From Mucilaginibacter robiniae (GTDB lineage: Bacteria; Bacteroidota; Bacteroidia; Sphingobacteriales; Sphingobacteriaceae): a stretch of DNA of 64,000 bases. The stretch spans positions 2,480,001-2,544,000 of the forward strand of contig NZ_CP051682.1 of assembly GCF_012849215.1 (NCBI RefSeq), given 5' to 3'. Below, one piece after another: positions 1-7,074 of this stretch. The notes under the pieces are model-generated. The model was not told where the DNA came from, did not search any database, and was given only the letters and a program-made list of their open reading frames with translations. Numbering within the stretch: the stretch's first letter is position 1; each line of letters starts with the position of its first letter. The translations under genes were made by a program, and so were the position numbers.

Positions 1-161
1 TCAGATAGCTCCCGCCCACCGGCTTTCACCAATACCGAGGATTGTAACTGAAAACGTGTTAATTGTACCTGCTTTACCGGTGCATTTTGTGCATGCGCGG
101 GCGTTGCTGATAGCCAATTAACAAGAGCTGCACAAGCAGCATAAAGGAATAATTTTTTCAT
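1..161 (-). CDS. Secreted protein, N-terminal fragment (possible GH2 glycosidase)
   Basis: The gene starts with ATG at 161 and runs off the left edge, so only about 53 codons are visible. The first ~23 residues (MKKLFLYAACAALVNWLSAT then PAHAQ) form a clear Sec signal peptide. The mature start contains LQSSVLVKAGGRELS. This resembles the opening of the galactose-binding-like domain of exo-beta-glucosaminidase/mannosidase-type GH2 enzymes, which often begin with a QSS..V...G..IS pattern. The neighbouring GH3 enzymes and galactokinase fit a sugar-degradation role. The family guess rests on one short motif and is weak; that this is a secreted protein is much firmer. It is transcribed divergently from the GH3 gene at 376. 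Confidence 0.6.
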   Translation of the reverse strand, partial: MKKLFLYAACAALVNWLSATPAHAQNAPVKQVQLTRFQLQSSVLVKAGGRELS

Positions 162-301
162 AAACCTGTAAGCGCAAATTATCTATCTGTCCCTTTAATT
201 GGGGGCAGTTTGTTTGAAACGTTAATGATAACACTTATATGCTTTAGGCGTATTGTATTTTTATTGCTTTTATTGACATTATTTTACCACTGCCGATAAG
301 T

Positions 302-349
302 TGTTTAATTAACCTATATCTTCGTTGGCTTAAAACTGTTTAATTAACC
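302..349. repeat. 13-bp direct repeat in divergent promoter region
   Basis: The sequence TGTTTAATTAACC occurs at 302-314 and again at 337-349, 35 bp apart. Each copy contains the palindrome TTAATTAA. The two copies flank a -7-like box at 317-324. This layout is typical of a pair of regulator binding sites controlling the GH3 gene at 376 and perhaps the divergent gene. No regulator is identified in the window. Confidence 0.5.
317..324 (+). promoter_or_regulatory. Candidate -7 box for bglX-like gene
   Basis: TATCTTCG matches the Bacteroidota -7 consensus TAnnTTTG at all but one fixed position and lies 52 bp before the GH3 start codon. No convincing -33 TTTG was found at the expected spacing, so this is tentative. 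Confidence 0.3.
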
Positions 350-375
350 AATTAATAAGCAGACCACCTTTTTTT

Positions 376-2655
376 ATGAAGAATATCGGACTTGCCCTTG
401 TGGCTTTTTGCTGTTCATTTAGCGTGATGGCCCAGCGCGCGCAGCCAGGTTCATCAGTTGATCAACGTGTGAATCAGCTTTTATCTCAAATGACGTTGGA
501 AGAAAAAGTAGGCCAGATGACGCAGCTTACTTTAGATGCCGTGTTGAAAACAGATGCTCAGAAAAATGCTGTTATGCCTCATGCACTGGATGAGCAGAAG
601 CTGAATGAAGCTTTACTAAAATACCATGTAGGTTCATTACTAAACGTAAGCGGTGCTGCCGAAACCCGGGAACACTGGTACGGTTTAATTTCGCAAATAC
701 AAAAAACCGCTGCTAAAGACCGCCTGAAAATACCTGTGCTGTATGGTATTGATGCGATGCATGGCATGAACTATACTACAGGCAGTACCTTATTTCCGCA
801 AGAAATTGGTATGGCGGCTACCTTTAACCCCGATATAGCTTATAAAGCTGCTGAAATTACCGCTTACGAGGTTCGGGCCAGCTATATTACCTGGAACTTT
901 GCACCGGTACTGGATTTGGGTAAGAACCCGCTATGGCCGCGTATTTATGAAACCTTTGGCGAAGACCCCTATGTTGCTAAAACGATGGGTGCGGCTATGG
1001 TGAAAGGTTTGCAAGGTAACCTGAACGGCAAATACAATGTAGCCGCTTGTATGAAACATTATATGGGCTACAGTTTCCCATTAAATGGTAAAGACCGTAC
1101 CCCTGCCTGGATACCTGACCGTTATCTGCGCGAATACTTTATGCCTTCATTTAAGGCTGCTGTTGATGCCGGTGCCCGTACCGTAATGGTGAACTCTTCT
1201 GAAATTAACGGGGTACCCGTGCATGCCAGCAAGTATTTGTTAACCGATGTGTTAAGAGGCGAACTGGGCTTTACCGGTATTGCGGTAACTGACTGGCAGG
1301 ATATTAAATATTTGCATGACCGTCATCATATTGCTGCTACGCAGAAAGAAGCCGTGCAAATTGCGGTGAACGCCGGTATTGATATGAGCATGGTGCCTTA
1401 TGATTATACCTTTTATAATTACCTGATTGAACTGGTACATGAAGGTAAAGTGCCTATGGCCCGTATTAATGAAGCGGTAAAACGGATATTGAAAGTGAAG
1501 CTGGAAACCGGCTTGTTTGAAAGTTCAATAGGTAACCCGAATGATTACCCTAAGTTTGGTTCGGCTGAGTTTACGCAGGCTAGCTTGCAGGCCGCTAATG
1601 AATCCATTACCTTATTGAAAAACAACAACCAGATACTGCCGCTTAAAAAGAATATGAAAGTGCTGGTAACCGGCCCAACCGCCAATACCATGCGTGCTTT
1701 AAACGGTGGCTGGAGCTATACCTGGCAAGGCGACCGTAGCGATGAGTTTGCTGCCGATAAGAACACTATTCTGGAAGCTATACAGCAAAAGGTAGGTAAA
1801 GACAATGTATTGTATGAACCCGGCGCAACGTTTGATGCAGCACAAAATACGGATGATGCAGTAAAAGCAGCACGTAAAGCTGATGCCATTGTATTGTGTC
1901 TTGGTGAACTATCTTACGCCGAAAACCCAGGTAATATTGACGAACTGAGTTTGCCAAATGCACAAATAGAGCTGGCTCATGAGTTGGCTAAAACAGGTAA
2001 GCCGGTTATTCTGGTATTAACAGAAGGCCGTCCGCGAGTGGTAACAGAAGCGGAAAACCTATCGGCTGCTACGCTGATGGCGTATTATTCAGGTAATGAA
2101 GGTGGCAATGCCTTAGCTAACATTTTATTTGGCGATGTGAACCCATCAGGTCGCTTGCCTTATACTTACCCACGCTATAACAATGCTTTGGTTAACTACT
2201 ACCGCAAAAATTTAGAGAATGGTAACAGTGATGATGCGCACGGCTATCACCCTTTATATGAATTTGGCTACGGACTTAGCTATACCACCTTTAGCTACAG
2301 TAACCTGCATGTTAGTCAGCCAAGTTTAACGGCTAGCCAAAAATTAACCATCAGTGTAGATGTAAAAAATACCGGTCAGCGTGAAGGTAAAGAATCCGTA
2401 CTGTTATACATCAGTGATTTGTATGCCAGCATTACACCGGATACCAAACGTTTAAGAGGTTTCAGCAAAATCAACTTAAAACCAGGTGAAAGTCGTACCG
2501 TAAGCTTTACCATTACCCCTAAAGATTTGGCCTTTGTGAACGACCAAAGCCAATTGGTAACCGAACCCGGCGAGTTTAAAATTCAGATAGCCGACCAGAC
2601 ACAAACCTTCAACTATGAAGCCAGTACGGTACCTTCCAGAACCGGGAAGTTGTAA
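376..2655 (+). CDS. bglX: Periplasmic GH3 beta-glucosidase (BglX-like)
   Basis: This 759-residue enzyme hydrolyses terminal beta-glycosidic bonds of oligosaccharides in the periplasm. It has a signal peptide (1-19, ending SVMAQ). The GH3 N-terminal TIM-barrel follows and contains KHYMGY (about 226-231). The catalytic nucleophile Asp306 sits in GIAVTDW. The GH3 C-terminal alpha/beta domain and a C-terminal fibronectin-III-like domain come next (from about 640, starting with the FGYGLSYTTF signature). Length and order match the BglX family. It is followed 60 bp later by galactokinase, which fits release and phosphorylation of galactose or related sugars, although galK has its own -7 box. The exact substrate cannot be read from sequence. 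Confidence 0.9.
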   Translation: MKNIGLALVAFCCSFSVMAQRAQPGSSVDQRVNQLLSQMTLEEKVGQMTQLTLDAVLKTDAQKNAVMPHALDEQKLNEALLKYHVGSLLNVSGAAETREHWYGLISQIQKTAAKDRLKIPVLYGIDAMHGMNYTTGSTLFPQEIGMAATFNPDIAYKAAEITAYEVRASYITWNFAPVLDLGKNPLWPRIYETFGEDPYVAKTMGAAMVKGLQGNLNGKYNVAACMKHYMGYSFPLNGKDRTPAWIPDRYLREYFMPSFKAAVDAGARTVMVNSSEINGVPVHASKYLLTDVLRGELGFTGIAVTDWQDIKYLHDRHHIAATQKEAVQIAVNAGIDMSMVPYDYTFYNYLIELVHEGKVPMARINEAVKRILKVKLETGLFESSIGNPNDYPKFGSAEFTQASLQAANESITLLKNNNQILPLKKNMKVLVTGPTANTMRALNGGWSYTWQGDRSDEFAADKNTILEAIQQKVGKDNVLYEPGATFDAAQNTDDAVKAARKADAIVLCLGELSYAENPGNIDELSLPNAQIELAHELAKTGKPVILVLTEGRPRVVTEAENLSAATLMAYYSGNEGGNALANILFGDVNPSGRLPYTYPRYNNALVNYYRKNLENGNSDDAHGYHPLYEFGYGLSYTTFSYSNLHVSQPSLTASQKLTISVDVKNTGQREGKESVLLYISDLYASITPDTKRLRGFSKINLKPGESRTVSFTITPKDLAFVNDQSQLVTEPGEFKIQIADQTQTFNYEASTVPSRTGKL

Positions 2656-2702
2656 ATGTGGCTTTTACAATTATTGTTGAACTAAATATGCCTGGCAAAG
2701 TG

Positions 2703-2710
2703 TAGTTTTG
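2703..2710 (+). promoter_or_regulatory. -7 box of galK
   Basis: TAGTTTTG is a perfect match to TAnnTTTG and ends 5 bases before the galK ATG. In Bacteroidota, transcription starts about 6-8 bases after this box, so galK mRNA would be leaderless or nearly so. A GTTG at 2676-2679 could be a weak -33 element, but its spacing of 23 is slightly long. Confidence 0.45.
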
Positions 2711-2715
2711 TTTTT

Positions 2716-3876
2716 ATGAACGATCAGCATTTGCACGAATCTTTCCGGCAGCAATTTGGCCAGCCAGCTGCCGGGGTATATTTCTGCCCAGGCCGGGTTA
2801 ACCTGATTGGCGAACATATTGATTACAATGGCGGCTTGGTTATGCCCTGCGCCGTTACTTTCGGTACCTGGTTGCTGATAGCACCTAACTCGTCAGGGTT
2901 GCTTCGTTTTCGCGGAATGAACTTTCCTGAAACGTTGGATATACCTGTGCAAAGTGCTTATGAAAAGCAAGGTAAAGCCTGGTTTAACTATCCGTTGGGC
3001 GTAATTCATTTGTTTGCTCAGGCTGGTCATTCATTGCAGCAGGGATATGATTTGCTGTATTATGGCAATATGCCTATATCATCGGGCTTGTCTTCGTCAG
3101 CTTCTATCGAGGTGGTTACGGCGTTTACTTTTAATCAGCTACTGCAATCTCCTTACACTAAGCTGGATTTGGTAAAGCTTACCAAACGGGTAGAAAATGA
3201 GTTTATCGGGGTAAACAGCGGCATTATGGACCAGTTTGCTGTAGCTTTTGGCGAGCACAACAAAGCTTTGATGCTGAACTGTGAAACGCTCGATTATACC
3301 GCTGTTGACGTTCCTTTGGGCGAATACGTGCTGGCTATCGTGAATACCAACAAGCCCCGTAATTTGGCCGAATCCAAGTATAACGAACGCGTAGCTGAAT
3401 GTCAGGAAGCGCTGAAAGCCTTACAGCAGGAATTACCGATTAAAGAATTATGTGAAATTGATGCAGATGCCTTACACCAGCATAAGCACCTGATTACCGA
3501 TGAAACCATCTGGAAGCGTGTCCGCCACGTGGTCGAAGAAAATGATCGTGTGAAAAAGGCAGCCCAGGTATTGGAACAAGGCGATTTGCAATCCTTTGGT
3601 GAGCTGATGCAGCAGTCACACCAATCACTTAAAGAACTATACGAAGTAAGCGGCATAGAACTGGATACCATTGCCGAATATAGCCAGCGCTACCCCGGCG
3701 TAATTGGCGCCCGCATGACGGGAGCAGGCTTTGGTGGCTGTGCTATTGCATTGGTTAAAGGATCTGTGTTTGAATCGTACAGTAAAGATATTACCACTTA
3801 CTACACCGAAGCCATTGGTTATGAACCGTCGGTTTACCAATCAGTTATTGCGGATGGTGTTCGTCAGCTAAGCTAG
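2716..3876 (+). CDS. galK: Galactokinase
   Basis: GalK phosphorylates alpha-D-galactose at C1 with ATP, the first step of the Leloir pathway in the cytoplasm. The 386-residue protein has all GHMP-kinase hallmarks. The galactokinase signature GRVNLIGEHIDYNGG is near residues 26-40, the ATP-binding glycine/serine motif SSGLSSSASIE is near 114-124, and the C-terminal motif TGAGFGGCAIAL is present. Length is normal for the family. It lies just downstream of the GH3 gene and is closed by a strong terminator, so it is probably the end of a short sugar transcription unit. No galT or epimerase is visible in the window. Confidence 0.96.
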   Translation: MNDQHLHESFRQQFGQPAAGVYFCPGRVNLIGEHIDYNGGLVMPCAVTFGTWLLIAPNSSGLLRFRGMNFPETLDIPVQSAYEKQGKAWFNYPLGVIHLFAQAGHSLQQGYDLLYYGNMPISSGLSSSASIEVVTAFTFNQLLQSPYTKLDLVKLTKRVENEFIGVNSGIMDQFAVAFGEHNKALMLNCETLDYTAVDVPLGEYVLAIVNTNKPRNLAESKYNERVAECQEALKALQQELPIKELCEIDADALHQHKHLITDETIWKRVRHVVEENDRVKKAAQVLEQGDLQSFGELMQQSHQSLKELYEVSGIELDTIAEYSQRYPGVIGARMTGAGFGGCAIALVKGSVFESYSKDITTYYTEAIGYEPSVYQSVIADGVRQLS

Positions 3877-3899
3877 TTTTGATAAAAAATATAAAACTG

Positions 3900-3932
3900 A
3901 AAAGGCGCTTTATAAAATAAAGCGCCTTTTTT
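3900..3932 (+). terminator. Rho-independent terminator after galK
   Basis: A 13-bp perfect stem (3900-3912 with 3918-3930) with a 5-base loop is followed by a T run. The stem centres on AAAGGCGC. Confidence 0.9.
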
Positions 3933-4049
3933 GTGCCGGTTTATCAACCCTGTGGCTTATCGTGCAGGTAAGCTGAATGTACCTTCACAGTTTTCATCCA
4001 GAACAATCATCATCGGTATATTAGTAGTATACTTGCAGTATAGCCTATG

Positions 4050-4097
4050 GCATTCATAATCAGCAACCCATTGAAAAATTGTGCTGCTTATGAATGC
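4050..4097. repeat. 16-bp inverted repeat upstream of second GH3 gene
   Basis: The arms 4050-4065 (GCATTCATAATCAGCA) and 4082-4097 are reverse complements at 15 of 16 positions, with a 16-base spacer. The repeat ends 30 bp before the ATG at 4128. It could be an operator for a dimeric regulator or a leader hairpin; it has no T tract. Confidence 0.5.
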
Positions 4098-4127
4098 TTT
4101 AAACCATAACCATTATACCTACCATTC

Positions 4128-6551
4128 ATGAAACCGTTAGTTAAAAGCAAAGCTTTGTTAGCTACTGCCCTGCTCACCCTAGTTACCTCTTCGCTGTGGG
4201 CCCAAAACAAAAGTATTTACCATAAGGGATGGATAGATTTTAACAAGAACGGCCGTAAAGATGTATTTGAAGATCCTGCTGAACCTGTAGAGAAGCGCAT
4301 CGCCGATTTGCTATCGCAGATGACATTGGAAGAAAAGACTTGCCAACAGGCTACATTATATGGGTATAAGCGGGTGCTAAGGGATGAAATGCCTACGCCT
4401 AACTGGAAAAATGAAGTATGGAAAGATGGTATTGCCAATATTGATGAGGAACTGAACAACTTAACCTCACATACAGATGATGCGCCTACGCAATATAGTT
4501 ACCCGTACAGTAAACATGCTTCAGCAATTAACACGATACAGAAGTGGTTTGTAGAAGAAACTCGACTGGGCATACCGGTTGATTTTACCAACGAAGGCAT
4601 ACATGGCCTGAACCATGACCGGGCTACGCCACTGCCAGCGCCTATAGGTATTGGCAGCAGCTGGGATAAAGCACTGGTACTTCGGGCCGGCCAGACGGTA
4701 GGTCGGGAAGCGAAGGCTCTAGGCTATACGAATATTTATGTACCCATATTAGACCCCGCCCGCGATCAGCGTTGGGGGCGTGTAGTGGAATGTTATGGTG
4801 AAGACCCGTACCTGATTGCCGAACTAGGCAAGCAAATGACATTAGGCGTGCAAAGTCAGGGTGTGGCTTCTACCCTGAAACACTTTGCAGTGTATAGCGT
4901 GCCGAAAGGTGGCCGGGATGGTAATACCCGTACCGACCCGCATGTGGCTCCGCGAGAAATGTATCAGCTTTACTTATATCCATTCCGCCGGGTAATACAG
5001 GAGGCGCAGCCATTGGGAGTAATGAGCAGCTATAACGATTGGGACGGCGTGCCTATTACCGGGAGCTACTTTTTCCTGACTGAGCTGTTACGCCAGAAGT
5101 TTGGCTTTACAGGCTATGTGGTTTCTGATAGTGAAGCGGTGGAATACTTATATTCTAAGCACCATGTAGCGGCTGATATGAAAGGTGCCGTTAAGCAGGC
5201 TATTGATGCCGGTTTGAACGTTCGTACCAATTTCAGTATGCCGCAAACCTACATTATGCCTTTGCGTGAACTGGTGAAGGAAGGCAGCGTGAGTATGAAA
5301 ACGCTTAACCATAGTGTGGCTGATGTGTTAAGGGTAAAGTTTAAATTGGGTTTGTTCGATCAACCGTATGTGGCTAACCCGAAAGCGGCCGACAAGCTGG
5401 TGCATACTGCGGCTGATGAAGACTTTGCCTTGCAATTAAACCGTGAATCAATGGTGCTGCTTAAAAACGAAAATAAGCTGTTGCCATTAGATAAAAGTAA
5501 GCTGAAAAATATACTGGTAACTGGGCCTTTAGCGGGCGAGAAGAGTTATGCCATTAGTCGTTATGGCCCTTCACATAATCCGGTTACTTCGGTGCTGGAA
5601 GGTATTAAAACGTTTGCCGGTGCAAGTGTAAAGGTAGATTACGCACAAGGCTGCCAGGTAACTGATGCTACCTGGCCCGAAAGTGAAATCATCCCGACAC
5701 CATTAACCGCTGCTGAACAGGCCGGCATTGATAGTGCAGTAGCCAAAGCCCGGCAGGCCGATGTAGTAATTGCTGTAGTTGGCGAGAACGAGAGACAGGT
5801 AGGCGAAAGCTTATCACGTACCGGATTGAACCTACCCGGCAGGCAACTACAATTGTTGCAAGCCTTGCAAGCCACCGGCAAGCCTGTGGTTATGGTGATG
5901 ATTAACGGACAGCCGCTTACCATCAATTGGGAAAACCGCTATTTACCGGCTATTCTGGAAGCGTGGTTCCCCGGGCCGCAATCTGGACGTGTGGTGGCCG
6001 AAACCTTGTTCGGGCTGAACAATCCAGGAGGTAAGCTGTCGATTACTTTTCCGAAAACTACCGGGCAAATTGAGTTTAATTTTCCATTTAAGCCAGCTTC
6101 ACAAGCCAACCAGCCAACTTCGGGGCCTAATGGTTATGGTAAAACCAGTGTGAATGGTGCCTTATATCCGTTTGGCTACGGCTTAAGCTATACTACCTTT
6201 AGCTATAGCAATCTGCAAATTATACAGCCTAGCCAACATAGTCAGAATGATATTACAGTAACGGTAGATGTAACGAATACCGGAAATGTTAAAGGGGATG
6301 ATGTAGTACAACTATACCTGAAAGATGTGGTGAGCAGCGTAACTACTTACGAGTATGACCTGCGTGGTTTTGAACGTGTGCCTTTAGCGCCGGGTGAGAA
6401 AAAGACGGTAAAGTTTACCCTACACCCTGATGATTTAGCCCTGCTGGATAAGAATATGAACTGGACCGTAGAACCCGGTAAGTTCCGGGTAATGATTGGT
6501 AGCTCGTCTGAAGATATTAAGTTGAAAGCTGAGTTTGAGGTAGTAGATTAA
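4128..6551 (+). CDS. Periplasmic GH3 glycosidase (beta-glucosidase/beta-xylosidase type)
   Basis: This 807-residue secreted enzyme belongs to GH3 but is only distantly similar to the one at 376. The signal peptide ends near residue 25 (SSLWAQ). The mature N-terminus carries a KGWIDFNKNGRKDVFEDP segment common in Bacteroidota GH3 enzymes. The barrel includes KHFAVYSVPKGGRDG. The probable nucleophile is Asp334 in GYVVSDSEAVEYL, with SDS in place of the more usual SDW. The C-terminal domain ends in a fibronectin-III-like module beginning at FGYGLSYTTF. Its role is probably trimming of beta-linked oligosaccharides alongside the first GH3 enzyme and galK. Substrate is not certain. Confidence 0.9.
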   Translation: MKPLVKSKALLATALLTLVTSSLWAQNKSIYHKGWIDFNKNGRKDVFEDPAEPVEKRIADLLSQMTLEEKTCQQATLYGYKRVLRDEMPTPNWKNEVWKDGIANIDEELNNLTSHTDDAPTQYSYPYSKHASAINTIQKWFVEETRLGIPVDFTNEGIHGLNHDRATPLPAPIGIGSSWDKALVLRAGQTVGREAKALGYTNIYVPILDPARDQRWGRVVECYGEDPYLIAELGKQMTLGVQSQGVASTLKHFAVYSVPKGGRDGNTRTDPHVAPREMYQLYLYPFRRVIQEAQPLGVMSSYNDWDGVPITGSYFFLTELLRQKFGFTGYVVSDSEAVEYLYSKHHVAADMKGAVKQAIDAGLNVRTNFSMPQTYIMPLRELVKEGSVSMKTLNHSVADVLRVKFKLGLFDQPYVANPKAADKLVHTAADEDFALQLNRESMVLLKNENKLLPLDKSKLKNILVTGPLAGEKSYAISRYGPSHNPVTSVLEGIKTFAGASVKVDYAQGCQVTDATWPESEIIPTPLTAAEQAGIDSAVAKARQADVVIAVVGENERQVGESLSRTGLNLPGRQLQLLQALQATGKPVVMVMINGQPLTINWENRYLPAILEAWFPGPQSGRVVAETLFGLNNPGGKLSITFPKTTGQIEFNFPFKPASQANQPTSGPNGYGKTSVNGALYPFGYGLSYTTFSYSNLQIIQPSQHSQNDITVTVDVTNTGNVKGDDVVQLYLKDVVSSVTTYEYDLRGFERVPLAPGEKKTVKFTLHPDDLALLDKNMNWTVEPGKFRVMIGSSSEDIKLKAEFEVVD

Positions 6552-6621
6552 TTAAATCACATGCTATGGTAAGCTTAAACTAACTTAGACTAGTTTAGCC
6601 GTACTTTACGGTGCCGCAGAA

Positions 6622-6771
6622 CTAAACTACTGATGACTTTCTGCGCTTCTTGCTAAAGCGGGATGTCCAGGTGTCAAAATCGCCTGCTACAGCCAAAACG
6701 CTTGTAACAGCAAATGCAATCAGGACGAATAAAGTAACGATAAAAAATGCTTTAAGTAATACCACTTCCAT
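6622..6771 (-). CDS. Small single-span membrane protein
   Basis: This 49-residue gene was found by reading the gap; start ATG at 6771, stop TAG at 6622. The protein has one strongly hydrophobic segment (about residues 8-29, FFIVTLFVLIAFAVTSVLAV). A short linker (GDFDTWTSRF) and a basic tail (SKKRRKSS) follow, so the C-terminus should face the cytoplasm. The composition is that of a real membrane peptide, which a random frame would not show. I do not recognise a family. It is oriented like the TonB receptor gene downstream but is separated from it by that gene's terminator. An antisense frame over it (6650-6856, plus) looks like a shadow. Confidence 0.6.
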   Translation of the reverse strand: MEVVLLKAFFIVTLFVLIAFAVTSVLAVAGDFDTWTSRFSKKRRKSSVV

Positions 6772-7009
6772 AAGGCGCTCAACTTGTATCCTTATGTTGC
6801 AGCAATTAGCATTCTTAAATTACGTGTTTGCTAATTATGCTACAGTAAACGGGTAACTACTTACCGGTATATCATACTTGTTTCGCGTTATTTCGCAGAT
6901 TACTGTCATAATTTTCGCGCGCTAAAAAGCAGACGAGTTGGCAGCTTTGTACAATAAGGCAGACAAATCCTATTTCTGTGTATCCCTTCTGGCTTATTCT
7001 GTAGAAAAT
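6772..7009. other. Non-coding gap upstream of small membrane gene
   Basis: This stretch holds no frame with protein-like composition on either strand. It presumably contains the promoter of the small membrane gene, but no clear -7/-33 pair was identified. Confidence 0.4.
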
Positions 7010-7047
7010 AAAAAGCCCTTGCTGTATTAGATCAGCAAGGGCTTTTT
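7010..7047 (-). terminator. Terminator after TonB receptor gene
   Basis: A 15-bp perfect stem (7010-7024 with 7033-7047, AAAAAGCCCTTGCTG) has a short loop. Read on the minus strand it ends in a T run. It lies 28 bp after the stop at 7075. Confidence 0.9.
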
Positions 7048-7074
7048 GTTAGGTATAAAGATCAGAAATTTATT

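Noticed and set aside
6650..6856. 68-residue plus-strand frame
   Set aside because: It is antisense to the 49-residue membrane gene and has no protein-like features of its own.
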